64,000 nt of DNA. Origin: Lojkania enalia (lineage: Eukaryota > Ascomycota > Dothideomycetes > Pleosporales). The notes under the pieces are model-generated. The model did no database searches and had not been told where the DNA came from. It saw only the letters and a list, made by a program, of their open reading frames with translations. This document shows, in pieces, positions 1 to 10,583 of the stretch. The stretch is from NCBI GenBank assembly GCA_010094045.1, contig ML986585.1, forward strand, positions 157,196-221,195. The letters are read 5' to 3'. The position numbers and the translations under genes are program-made. Numbering within the stretch: the first letter of the stretch is position 1; each line of letters starts with the position of its first letter.

Positions 1-1313
1 CCATCCAAGTCTCCGAAGCTCGGCGTCCGCTTCTCAGAAGACGCTACTGAGATTCCACCGCCGAAACCGCCCCGCCCCATGAGCCCCCAGCAACAGGCTG
101 AGAACACACTGATTGAGGCTTTCCCAGCTATCGATGCGAAGGTTGTCAAGGCCGTACTAGTGGCTAGTGGTGGAAAGGTTGAGCCCGCTTTCAATGCGCT
201 ACTGAGTATTTCATTCAGGAGAGGGGATGTATAAAGCTTGGACTGACAATATTCAGGCATGTCGGACCCAAACTTCAAAGCTGAAGAAACACCTCCACTC
301 CAGCCACCCCGCACATCGCAGCCTAGGTCGCAGGTCGAGCAAGACGAGATCTACGCACGCCAGCTTGCAGAGCATTACCAGAGCTCTTATGCACAAGGGT
401 ATGGCTCACGTGGGCGGGGAGATCCCCCTCTTCCACGCCAGCGAAGAGAGATGGGCTTGAAGCCAAACGAGCTCCACGAGGACAAGGAGCACAGTTTCTT
501 TGATGGTAAAGTCCTTTTCCAGTCTTTGATTTCCTACCTGACCGGCAGACTTGGCAGATGATCTCCCCATAATCCGGAAAAACATCGAGCAAGGCTTCCG
601 TGAAACGCAAACGAAGGTCAACAAATGGATCACCGACTTCCGCAAGAAGCTGGATGGCGACGACGAAGATGAGTTCGGGCAGGGCCAATCCTCACAACAG
701 AGACAGAATTTCGGCCCTTCACAATCAGACCAGCTTTATGGCATTCGCAAGTCCGTAGAGTCACGGAGGTCAGCGGACCGGGAACGATACGATACCGACA
801 ATAGGGTATTGGGCGATGATTTTGAGGCCCTGGAACTTAGGGACGATGAAGGTATGGTCCCTCGCGCATTACTGAACAGCACCAAAATAATCCTGCTAAC
901 AAGCTACAGGTCCCACTCAGACCCGGTCCAACCGGCCCCTCGCTAACCCCGACCTCTTCAAACCCACTCCGGTCTCTCCCCCTCAAAGCGGCCCTGTAGA
1001 TGAAGTCGATGCGCTCTACCGGAATCCCTCGCCCGCCAATCAGCCAGGCAAAACTGGTGGAAAGAAATGGCAACCGTTGACATCAGTCGCCCCACATCCT
1101 GAACCAGACGAGCATGACCCTTTCAGCTTGGGAGACAGCGATGATGATGAGGCCAAGGCCAAAGATATCAAACCTGAGGATACCGAGCGGCTAAAGAAGA
1201 CAGCGTCAGAAAACAAGGTAGAAAGTACGGGCGACTTAAAGCCAGCTGAGCGGAGCGGAAGTATAGGACAAAAGGACGCTGCGGCCGAAGCACTACTAAA
1301 GGATACTAAATAA
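1..1313 (+). CDS. CUE5: CUE5-like ubiquitin-binding autophagy adaptor, 5' partial
   Basis: Likely links ubiquitinated cargo to Atg8 in selective autophagy, as yeast Cue5 does. I read four exons: 1-205, 257-505, 558-851 and 910-1313. All join in frame and give 383 residues open at the left edge. A CUE domain lies at nt 79-205, with the AFP motif near its start and the di-leucine NALL at its end. A low-complexity, charged C-terminal part follows. At nt 1068-1079 it encodes KKWQPL, which fits a W-x-x-L Atg8-interacting motif and equals the WQPL motif I remember for yeast Cue5. Introns are 51, 52 and 58 nt with GT-AG ends. The start codon is outside the window. Confidence 0.85.
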
Positions 1314-2013
1314 GCTTTGGCGGAGGTTTGATGCGCTGATGCTGCTACGTGGTATGGTCTTTTGATCACGGCTATTGTTCAAATCATTCAACAGGCAGAC
1401 TGTCTCTATACCAAATGGGTACCATAGACTGGATATTCTCAATTCGTTTCACTTGTACCTCAATTTGTCCACATTTCCTATACGCTTTTAACGGTTTCCA
1501 AACTCTTCCCGTTGTCTAGTCCCGCTATAAGCGCCCGAACTTTTCCTTTAGGCTGTGGTCGACCGTTTTCAAAAACATATATCCTCGGTACCCTTGATTA
1601 CGAAAGGTCGATGTAAAGTTTCCCTACTGTTGACACGAATTGTGAGTCTCCTCAGGTACAGTTTAGCGTGTTCCATGTATGGTTCTAGGATGTTATACTT
1701 GGCCAAACCAATGGGGCTGGCGAGTTGTACAACCTCTGTTTTTATTTGAAGTTTGCACCTAGGCTGCTAGTATGCTATAATGGCCAGTAAAGCGTTCACT
1801 GTGTTGACTTTGTCGTGAGCTATTTTTTCTTACGGGTACTATGTCATCGCGGTAATTCTATACAATGAACACTAGTAGGACTAGATGATCATAGCTTTGA
1901 CGAGAATGGTCACCTTGGGACGGTGGAAAGGAAAACATTAAGTTTGATAAAACGACTTGGTCGACCTGTATAATTGTAGTGTATTTCTTATATTCCAGGT
2001 TCAGCCTTATTTT
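1314..2013. other. intergenic, no gene seen
   Basis: The 3' flanks of two convergent genes. Only short ORFs without recognisable content are present. Confidence 0.6.
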
Positions 2014-2760
2014 CTAGACCGTCCTATCTTCTAGGTGGTGGTTCTTCAAGTCATCTATTGTCTTATCTATGTGTTGTTTTTCTTCTTTCGCGTACACACC
2101 AAACGGCCCCTCCATGATGTCAATGTTCGCATATACCTCATCAATAAACTTCTCCGCCTCTTCTCGTCTCCCCTGCATCCACGCTGCCTTCGCAAGAGTC
2201 CTCCTACTTGACATACTTTACGGCGAATCCTTGCCCAATATTTCATCTAGCCAGACCGTGCAAGCTAGCTCCATCTCTTCTGCTCGAACGAAATCGTCCG
2301 ATTCTCCTCTGTCCACAGGCATCGTAGCTAAGCTATGATGAAAAGATGGATTCGACTTGTCAACTCGATGCTCAATCAACATCTCTGCAATTTTCATCGT
2401 TTCGTCTAGTTTGCCAGCATCGTAGTACATGGAGCTGATTGCCAGCATAGTCTTTCGCCAGGCGGCATGGTTAGTCTCCCGAAACGGTTTTCTGTCAATT
2501 TCCTCCCTCTTGATCCTATCCTCGAGGGTTTTGACGAGTACAGATTGTTTTTCTTCTAGCGGTAGAGAGCTATATTTCTCGTTGAGCTGCAAGGCGTCGG
2601 CTTCTTTCGGAGAAAGACATTGGAGGAAGTTTCGAGCCGATGGATATCGGAACGAGCGCCAGAAGTCGTTGTCTGGGACTGGGTGCTCCCAGGAGAAATT
2701 CGGGGCGTCTATGGTGGACTGGACTCCTGTTGAGAAGCGTGCTTGAGTGGGTTCCGTCAT
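2014..2760 (-). pseudogene. TPR-type protein with one internal stop codon
   Basis: One minus-strand reading frame runs from ATG at 2760 to the stop at 2014 and is broken only by a TAA at 2220-2218. Before the stop are 180 residues with an LDETMKIAEMLIEH helix pair. After it, in the same frame, comes SMSSRRTLAKAAWMQGRREE and a further helix resembling a tetratricopeptide repeat. The protein-like character continues across the stop, so I read a nonsense mutation, not two genes. A CAA-to-TAA change would explain it. A splice around the stop (GTAAAG donor) does not restore the downstream frame. The exact family is not recognised; similar proteins occur in fungal TPR/NB-ARC contexts. It could still express a 180-aa truncated product. 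Confidence 0.55.
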
Positions 2761-3412
2761 TGTCTGGCCGGGATGTTTATTGGAAAGATGGCTTCGGGGG
2801 TCTTGGGTACTGAGGTTTTGTTGCGAACGGAATTGCTTTCCTGCTTCATTGCTTCTTTATTATGCGGATTGATGCCTAGAATTGTAGGGTAGTATGGATT
2901 GATCGATAATGTTAATGTACACGCCCTTGGCTATATAAGGAAGGAGCGATGATCAGCTTGCCAATTTTCGTATGGATAGAAGACTTCAATACCTCTAATA
3001 TGCATTTTCATTGTCAATGTTTGTGTCGGAGGTCATGGAGTGCTTGGAAATTCATTGATTGGCTACTAGGTCCCCTACCGAATGAGAATACCCATTCTCA
3101 TTGTTACTTGTAGCATCCGCCGACACTAACAAATTCTATCAGTAGATCTCATTAAGTGTAGTGAACCATGTAGAAAGCTAGACTGATTCTCCTTATCATT
3201 GAATTGTCAGGCCATTAATGATCTAATCGTCACAAAGCTTTAGATCTAGCGTCACGCATCTTTTTAACCACACTCTTGCTAATCTTCTCCCTCCAGTCTA
3301 CCTCGTCTAGTAGTCCACTTTTACTCCACACTCTACCACAGCGTTATTCTTGTTCCCCCGGACACAATCAAAGGAAACTTATAGTATCAATGAGGCTGTC
3401 AATTTCCACCCC

Positions 3413-3760
3413 TCAGTCCTCGTCAAAACGGCCCCTTCCTATTTTATCCGGGCCCTTGCCGGTTTCAACTTTGAGCATCACATTCGAATTCCTCCCGTCT
3501 GCAGGTTCAGCAATAAGGTCCAACGCCTGGAGGATAGCATATAGCCCGGAGATGACTGCATCGGTTCGTTTCACACCATCCCAGAAGTCGAGCGTCGACG
3601 CGAAGACGATATTGAGTTGAAACCTTCTTTATTCCAATTTTGCTTCCCATCAAAAACGATTGGAAATGTTCTAGTACCTTAATCATAATAGCATTTGCAT
3701 TCCTACCCTCCAAATTCACCGAGACTGTGCAAGCAGACAGCGCTGCATTCGAAGATCGGA
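3413..3760 (-). pseudogene. unidentified gene remnant
   Basis: On the minus strand a protein-like frame runs from about 3623 to a stop at 3413 (LDFWDGVKRTDAVISGLYAI ... GRGRFDED). An upstream piece at about 3765-3670 reads VSVNLEGRNANAIMIK and is followed by a good GTACTA donor. The phases of the two pieces do not match in the simplest splice, so I treat it as a decayed or incompletely understood gene. No family is recognised. Confidence 0.3.
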
Positions 3761-3846
3761 CGCCCTGACAAAGAAATTGGTCGATAGGAAGCTCTCAATT
3801 TCACAGAGGCTGTAGAATCTAAACTTTCTGTATTAGCAGTAGAACT

Positions 3847-3995
3847 TGTCACGTGTTTCTACTATCCCATTCTAGTCGGTCTATTTTCAGGCCTATATAG
3901 TCTCGCCATTGCCAGCCTCTAGCTGGACAGGCCACTTACCCTCCTTCAATACATCAATATTTGTCTCAGCAATTGATGCTGTCTGATACGCGACA
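3847..3995 (-). mobile_element. solo LTR, copy 1 (149 bp)
   Basis: Begins TGTCAC and ends GCGACA as written; the other strand gives TGTCGC...GTGACA, so the termini are TG...CA. It is flanked by a perfect 5-bp duplication GAACT at 3842-3846 and 3996-4000. It is one of five copies in this window. It contains a TATA-like CTATATAGG on the minus strand, and the minus strand is taken as the transcribed sense. Confidence 0.85.
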
Positions 3996-4000
3996 GAACT

Positions 4001-4534
4001 ACTCGACCCCTTCCTTGGCAAATTGAGGATGCACGATATCAGGGCGCATTATTGCCAGTCTGTCCTTCTGCGTAAAGGTTGTGCAGCACTATGAAAAGGC
4101 GTCGAGGCTGATGCGACTGTACAGTGCTATTATGTTCATAATGCCCTCATCGAGAAGATATTCGGACATGATATCGCGGATATCCCGGGGAGTCAGTCTA
4201 GAAGCGTAGCAGTCATATTGAAGATAGCATTAGCCTTGGAGTTGCCGGGTGTGGAAGGAGTGGTCCGATTTCTATAAATTTCAAATGATAGCTTTTAGCG
4301 TGCCATAATGAGGATCCGTGATAGATGTCTGGGTTAGAGGAGCCAAGCTTGTGTACTAACGGAATTAGTGAAGAGCTGCAATGTAAGTATAATAACTTGT
4401 CAACGTCACGTGTAAAATTGCAGCCTTGCGGCTTTCATCGCCTCCTCCGGGCTTAACTTCCGCTACCGCCCGTCCTAGTTTAACCCCAGTGTGACTTATC
4501 CCCATGATCTGCCATCTTTACAAATTTTGTCATG
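4001..4534. other. no gene seen
   Basis: Sequence between the solo LTR and the GATATC repeat. It has short, stop-rich frames and no recognisable coding content. Confidence 0.5.
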
Positions 4535-4731
4535 GGGATTTTCGGCTAGTCTGCCGAGCTGTATCAGATATCGACGTACGATATCACGGTCGATATCACG
4601 CCGGATATCACGCTGGATATCAGCTGATATACCCCTTTTTCATGTACATAAATATGGCCCGCTGGCCATCTTCAATCAACCAGTTCAGCTCCTCATCTCC
4701 CTCCCTGAGACAAGATTCGCCTCTCACCACA
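4535..4731 (+). repeat. dispersed promoter-like repeat, copy A
   Basis: Shares about 170-200 bp with 55667-55839 at high identity. The shared part runs from GGGATTTT through CTGCCGAGCTGTATC, a GATATC cluster, a CATGTACATAAATATGGCCC stretch and a CT-rich end at CTCTCACCACA. A TATA-like element followed by a CT-rich leader suggests a promoter carried by a transposable element or a duplicated gene promoter. This copy lies just upstream of the pseudogene at 4939-5487. Confidence 0.65.
4567..4621 (+). repeat. tandem GATATC array with a 12-bp period
   Basis: GATATC begins at 4567, 4580, 4592, 4604 and 4616, giving spacings of 13, 12, 12 and 12 bp. The usual unit is GATATCACG plus three bases. The related copy at 55698-55728 keeps two intact GATATC sites and one altered (GAATATC), so the unit number differs between copies. 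Confidence 0.8.
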
Positions 4732-4938
4732 AATTTCACTCATTTCAGTACACTCTCTTGCAAATACGACCTGTGCTCTGAACATCCTCTCGGCAATGGA
4801 TAATATGGATACTGCAGAGTAGGTGCAGAATATGCGGAATACCAGGACAGAGGAGATCCTAAGCTGACGAGCGAACGGGGACTCCGATGATAGCGATGTG
4901 TAAATCTTAGCCTCACATATTAGTAGACATTTTCAGTA

Positions 4939-5487
4939 CGAACTCAACTCTATAGTCTATTAGCTCCTGTGGGAGGAAGAGGCGGAAGTCTCCATGCATG
5001 TGTTCCCTATAGCTCCGACGTGGATCGACTGGGCGTCACGAGAGTTTGCCTTCGAGGCAGTGAACTGGTTCTACGAACCGATCTGCGCCACACTATCAAT
5101 TATGCTTCTAAACTCGGATTCTTCCTGCAATACGACTTATTCGGTTTCGGGCTCATACCGGCAAGCTTCAAGCTAAAGAGACTTACGGTCAAGTTGTCAC
5201 TTGGTGAAATCAGCACGATCCAATCTCCTGTCTATATGATGTAGAAGCATCTCAAGCCGTTACTGAATCTGGAATTGAGGCAAACCTTCGAGTTGCACCT
5301 GTATATTGAACAAGAAACATCTTCGGTTTCCTGTGACTTTGCCGTGGTTATAAGGCTGTATCGTTGCATCATATCTCTTATCGAAGTGTTCGAAGCGACT
5401 GGAATTAAAACCACTTTCCGATGCTTGAAAGAATTCTTGGATTGTTTCTCACAACAGCCCCCTTGGATATCGACATTACTCATATGA
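4939..5487 (+). pseudogene. fungal hypothetical protein, broken
   Basis: Protein-like text is split over two frames with an in-frame TAG. One frame from about 4994 reads EFAFEAVNWFYEPICATLSI. The text then moves to another frame at about 5090-5100 (LGFFLQYDLFGFGLIPASFK ... SPVYMM), meets TAG at 5242-5244, and continues in that same frame to the stop at 5487 (FELHLYIEQETSSVSCDFAV ... LIEVFEATGIKTTF). The pattern recalls fungal BTB or F-box-associated hypothetical proteins, but I cannot name it. At least one frameshift and one stop support loss of function. Confidence 0.5.
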
Positions 5488-6082
5488 TTGGGACGGGGAT
5501 TATAGAATGGGCGGGATGTATCTAAAAGGAAGTTGAGTCTATGATATATGCCAATAGCGGCCGTTTAAATTGAGCCAACGCTATCCTATATACAAAGATC
5601 ATTCGGTTGAAGTTCGCCCATTAAGAGTGCTTCACTGAGCTATACGTGTATCAAATCGATCTTCAAATAACTGGTGTTTGAAAGTAAAAGGCTCCAACTA
5701 TAGTTACTAACATAGTTTACAAGCGGGCGCTTAATAGACTATGAGTTTAGTATATAAAGATTGTAATAGAATGTTTCCTTCTAAAGTATATCAGGCTTAC
5801 AAGAAATATAGGTATAATATGTCTATTATATATAAAAGCTTAATATTATTATGTCGGCTTCGAAACCAACTCATAAACCTACTCTGCTACCTTGCTAGTA
5901 GTCGTGTGCGCAGAAAGTTAGCTCCTGGATACACCTTCCTCATCCGTAATAGCGCATCCTGCATCGTCATTTGCAGCATCCGCTCCACATTTCCGATAAC
6001 CATAGATTCACACTAGATCTCCCACTGATCCTCTAAACTATATTTCGTAACTTCTATTCTGTTCTCCTTTGCCGTTTCGTTC
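5488..6082. other. AT-rich, no gene seen
   Basis: Contains only short stop-rich frames. The last part is the leader of the agmatinase gene. Confidence 0.5.
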
Positions 6083-8274
6083 ATGATGGTTCTTAGTTTA
6101 TTTCTTCTGCTCCTCCTTAGTCTCCAATCTCACGTAACGGCCCGCGAAATCACCTTCCCGCCTGTTGCAGGAATCTCGCAGCATCCCGTTGTCGCTCATG
6201 CAGGCGACGAACCATTTGACATTGGCATGAGCTCTGCCTTCTATGGACTGACGACGTATGCGAATTTACCATATGTGCACTGTCTTAGTCCTAAGGATGA
6301 AGGAGTGGAGAAGTACGATATCGCGATTCTAGGCGCTCCGTTTGATACTGTTAGTCCATCTTTTCCTTGGGTGCTGTTCATCAATTTCGACAAATTGAAT
6401 GTTTGAACAACGATTCCGGTCCAGTGCCCTTGAACGGTGGTATTTAGAGGGTTATGTGCTCTTAATGCTCCTGGTTGAGCAAGATGGTCATATTCTATAT
6501 TGGACTATCAAGAGTTGTTGTATTACTTTTTGGGTTCTTTGTAAGAGACACGAGAATCTCAGTAATGGCGATCGAGATCAGTGGCGCGTACACAGCCGTG
6601 AGACATCTCGATGTTGAGCGACAACCCGGCATCCATCGGCCCGGTTGAGTCGATCCAAATTGGGGATCTCTCCGGGATCTATGGAATACCAGGGTTATCT
6701 ACTAGCAGTTGGTGCTAACTATTATGTCAGGCTGTAACAGCCCGTCCAGGAGCGCGATTTGGGCCGGGAGGGATTCGAAGAGGGTCGCGAAGAATCTCTC
6801 CAGAATTCTCGTGGGACATAATAACAGGCACGTGCACTAACGTTCCTCCAATCGTTAACCCTTTGTTATCCCGATTGGGTGGTACTCGAGGCCGAGTTGC
6901 AACGTGTACATACCAAAGCGAGCCTTGCACCCGCTTTTGGGTTGCATCAGTAGCTTCCCCACTTACTTACACAACATGCCGTGCTCCCGTGGTAGGGAAG
7001 ACTCGCTAACTCTGTATTGTGTACTTTGTAGGCGAAAATGTCTTCCTTGACTGGGCTAAGATTGTCGACTGTGGGGATGCCCCGTTGACTTGGCTAGTAA
7101 GAAGACCTGAAGATATTCTAGATTATGCAAGCGTGCTGAAATTCGAGTTTCCAGGATAACACGGTCGCACTCAAGCAGCTTGACACAGCTCACGAGGTAA
7201 GGCAATCGCGACCGTTGTGGCATTGGGAGGCTACGCCTCGAGACCGCTAGTGCACGGTATGATGACCACGTCGATAGACCATTTCTAGCCGACCCGGCAA
7301 TTCTAGCGAATATTCGATACCTAGGATAATCACACTTGGTGGCGATCATACAACGACACTCTCTGCCTTGCGATCGACATATAAAAAGTGGGGACAGGTA
7401 AGTGTAATACATTTTGATAGCCACCTAGGTAAATAAATCCTATACCGGACATTGATTAGCGAATGCTAATGACAGTAAACAAGATACTTGGGATCCGAAG
7501 GTGTTAGGTTCGTCTAGGTACTATCAACGAAGTGGAGTTGCTAACACAACAAAGGAGGAGGTATCTCCCATTATGCGTAAGACCTCCGAAACGTGTACAT
7601 GAGCGACGACTTAATCATATGACTGTAACACAGTGGGGTGAATCATGGAACCTTCTTGCATATCGCGCACGAGGAAGGCTTGATCCGCAACACCTCAATT
7701 CATGCAGGCATTCGAGCTCCAATGGCGCGTCCCAGAGGAGATCTTCGAAACGACGCTCGATGCGGGTTTGAGATTGTAACAGCGAGAGATATTGATCACA
7801 TCGGCGTATCTGGAATTGTTGAGAAACTCAAGAAGAGAGTGGCCAATTCTTTGGTTTACATAAGCGTGGATATCGACGTCCTTGATCCTGGATCGGCACC
7901 TGGTAGGTCACGACATACCGGTATTTGTACTACTTGGCGTTTGATATTACGATATCCCGGGTAAATCATCCACGTAACTCTAGCACTAGCTAACGCCTGG
8001 GCCACTTAGGAACTGGTACTGCGGAGGTAGGCGGCTGGACAACGCGAGAGCTTTTGACTATTCTCGATAGTCTCCTCGGACTCGAAGTCATCGGGGCAGA
8101 TGTTGGTAAGTACCCCCTAATTACGCAAGTATCGTCACGGTAGTTTCTAAACATATAGTAGTGGAAGTAGCGCCTATCTATGACAATGCAGGCGAAACAA
8201 CGGTTCTAGCAGCGGCGGAAGTCGTCCGTTCTCTAATTGGGCTGATGGTAGGACAGCCTGTCACGTCGACATGA
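6083..8274 (+). CDS. secreted agmatinase (ureohydrolase family), 10 exons
   Basis: Predicted to hydrolyse agmatine, or a related guanidino compound, to putrescine and urea, with two Mn ions, outside the cytosol. I read exons 6083-6349, 6731-6827, 7032-7096, 7155-7196, 7278-7428, 7484-7507, 7555-7576, 7634-7902, 8010-8105 and 8162-8274. They total 1146 nt and 381 residues with all phases consistent. The N-terminus ([20 protein letters not shown]) is a signal peptide. Metal-binding motifs are complete: GGDHT, DSHLD (the last D is made by a splice) and DIDVLDP. Intron 2 appears to use a GC donor (GCACGT). Intron 1 is unusually long at 381 nt. GTAAGT at 7397-7402 looks like a perfect donor, but the frame through it encodes the conserved VIHFD stretch, so it is read as coding. 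Confidence 0.82.
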
Positions 8275-8926
8275 TTTCGGCTTTCAATGCAAAGTAGTAC
8301 AAAGATACAAGAGTTGACACTGTATTCTTATCGGTGCTCCGCGCCATCGTGCCGGCGCCTTGGAAACCCTTGTGCTATCGGGGTCGCTAGTGTACACTGG
8401 GGAGATTATAGCCTGAGGAGTGAATGGACGCGCGAGCCATTCTGCAAATAGTATCAATCAGAATTGTGATTTCGATGCTACTATATACCTAGCACGTTTC
8501 ATGTATTCGAGCGCTATGAGGCCTGGCTCGTGTTTCACTGGTAGTTATAAATGAAAGGAATAGTACCGAGTAGTCCATAGTTTACGTCTCTACCTCCATA
8601 AGGCCACACTGATTAGGAACACTTAAGTACAGTGCAAACCACTCGCATATAATTCAGCAATGGGGCTAGACCCTGGGATTTGAAGAAGACAAAGAGTGAA
8701 GGGATGCGCAAGGGTCTAAAGAGTGGCCTTTCGACAGCATGTGGCGGTGCGCTGTGGCTGTTACCCCCGCACTGTGGCAATGGCGCCTTCGCGAGATCCT
8801 TCGGTTATAGATTTGAACTTTTCCATTCCCTTGGTGTCCGGAGCAAAACGACGGTTCTACGGCCTGTTTGATTACCTGCTCGCGATAAGCTTTATCACAC
8901 TGAATTCTACTTGCCGCATCCCCGCC
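8275..8926. other. intergenic
   Basis: Between agmatinase and the cytochrome-b5-like gene. An open frame extends upstream of the chosen ATG 8927 as far as 8723; it is probably leader. Confidence 0.5.
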
Positions 8927-9537
8927 ATGTCAGATGGTACAGAACAGCCCAAGACAGGAAAGTTCCGGCCCAAACAGCCGGTCGACCTTCCACCTTCCAA
9001 AGACGACGTAATTACTCGAGAATACCTTTCAAAATGCAACGGTGAGCCTCTCTTCTACTCGCTATGACCGGGGCCAAAGCTCATGTCATTACATGCAGGC
9101 GAGAATGAAGGATTCCCCACGTATGTTGCCATCAAGGTTCGGATCCCCCTCTCCCCGTTCCCCATACCCGGGACACGGGAGCTTCGCATAATATTAAGCA
9201 TTTATTCTTTTCCAGGGCACTGTCTTTGATGTTAGCCGAAATGAGGCCTATGCAGTGGGAAAGTCTTACCACGGTGCGCATGCTCCTTCCTGCAGTTACA
9301 CCCTCAATATGTTCCCCGCTCATTTGGCATCTCAAACCAGTCTTCGCGGGCAAAGAACCTAACTATGGGCTTGGAACTTCCAAACTTGCCCCAGAATTTG
9401 CCGTGCCAGAGGATAAGGAAAGGGGCCTCGTCCTCACAGAATCGGAGAGAAAGGTCTTGGAGGATTGGTACACATTCTTCAAGAACCGATACGCAATCGT
9501 AGGGAGATTAGAACCTGAAAGCAGTGTCAGCTTGTAA
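8927..9537 (+). CDS. cytochrome b5-like heme/steroid-binding (MAPR-type) protein
   Basis: Small protein with a cytochrome-b5-like heme/steroid-binding fold, related to Dap1/PGRMC. It may bind heme and support P450 enzymes. Exons are 8927-9041, 9099-9136, 9216-9273 and 9341-9537; they join in phase to give 135 residues. Core motifs are EYLSKCNGENEGFPTYVAIK, then GTVFDVSRNEAYAVGKSYH, then VFAGKEPNYGLG, as in the family. I chose ATG 8927 because fungal relatives start just before the PKxGKF region. An in-frame ATG at 8723 or 8780 would add a hydrophobic N-terminal extension (FDYLLAISFITL), which could be a membrane anchor. Confidence 0.78.
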
Positions 9538-10337
9538 GCGGAGCGAGGGACCCTTAACTGTTTCAATCTGTCGGGCCTTTTTGAGTTGTCCAATACCAGC
9601 CTCTTGTTCTCGTCCTAAGCCCACTAGGGTTACTAGGACACTGGTGGTACAAAAGCCTCTGCATCAAGTTTACCGGCAAGTTCCCTTGCATTGGCTCTGA
9701 TGTCTCAACCCCTTCAAGGGCTATTTCCCGTTTCGCATCTTGTGTCTTCAAACGCCAGTCTCAAGATCGAAAGTCTTTCCATTAAATGGTTTTCTGTGCT
9801 TTTGGTATCTTCTGCTAATGCTGTGTGACTAACCCCAAAGAGCCATCCATGGAACAGCCTGGAACCAGTAGTGAAGCACACCCCAGGCACTTTCGGAGAC
9901 GACTCAATCAGATTGACTATAACGTTTTTGCAAGCAGCCCATCCGCAATTTCGGATCTCAATGTGGGACTCCTGACTTAATTACCAAATAAAAGCCACCT
10001 ATAGACAGTCTAACTCTAGCAACAGAGCATGTATCCCCAAGGAAAAAAAAAAAAAAAAAAAAGTGAAAAAAGAAAAAGCCATTACAATCTAAATTTTTCC
10101 AACCTCTAATAAGAATTCAAGACATAACACAGGGGAAATAGCGACCCCTTAAAATTCGGTCATGTACCAAAAAATCCATCGTACATATTTTGACGAAACA
10201 ATACCAATTCATGGAAGACTCTTTGTCATCGGCTTTGAATCCAACGAGCTCTTCGATTGAGACTTCCTGCTAGGGTCTAGCTCTCCAAGTAAAGTCCTTT
10301 TGTCACCTTGCTATTCTATCTACCTTCGAAACCTCAC
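9538..10337. other. intergenic, no gene seen
   Basis: Nothing coding is recognised. A 20-A run sits inside it. Confidence 0.5.
10043..10062 (+). repeat. poly(A) tract of 20 bases
   Basis: An uninterrupted A run, preceded about 55 bp upstream by AAATAAAAG. It could be a slippage tract or the tail of an old retroposed sequence. No matching retrogene body was recognised. Confidence 0.7.
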
Positions 10338-10583
10338 TTATCTCTGTCTCGGGGCTTCGTACATCGGCTTCAAATTGTTTCTGCTTATATCGGTGGATTT
10401 CAGCGGGTGCCTCTTTTTCGTACACTCATCACATTCCACTTCATGCTGCCACCATTCACGCTTGATTCTCCAGGCACCAAAACATTGGTGAAGAGGGTCA
10501 TTGCGTGCAAAATGGCAGTGCTGTATTAGGCGCCTGCCTTCGTGTCCGCAGGGAACAAAGTGGATTTTTTCGTAATAGCACAT
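10338..10583 (-). CDS. small Cys/His-rich protein of the MCxx type
   Basis: 81 residues starting MCYYEKIHFVPCGHEG, with later CH, C and CDEC pairs, a pattern that suggests zinc binding. The longer open frame begins at 10643, but the start MCYY matches the style of small fungal proteins that open Met-Cys-aromatic, as does the gene at 35621. No signal peptide is seen, so it is probably intracellular. The function is unknown. Confidence 0.55.
   Translation of the reverse strand: MCYYEKIHFVPCGHEGRRLIQHCHFARNDPLHQCFGAWRIKREWWQHEVECDECTKKRHPLKSTDISRNNLKPMYEAPRQR

Noticed and set aside
3847..3995. The 149-bp elements as DNA-transposon MITEs.
   Set aside because: Terminal inverted repeats are only about four bases, ends are TG...CA, the duplication is 5 bp, and a TATA-like box and donor-like site are inside. 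An LTR fits better.
7397..7402. GTAAGT as the end of agmatinase exon 5.
   Set aside because: Ending there would remove the conserved VIHFDSHL metal-binding stretch. The donor at 7429 keeps it and stays in phase.
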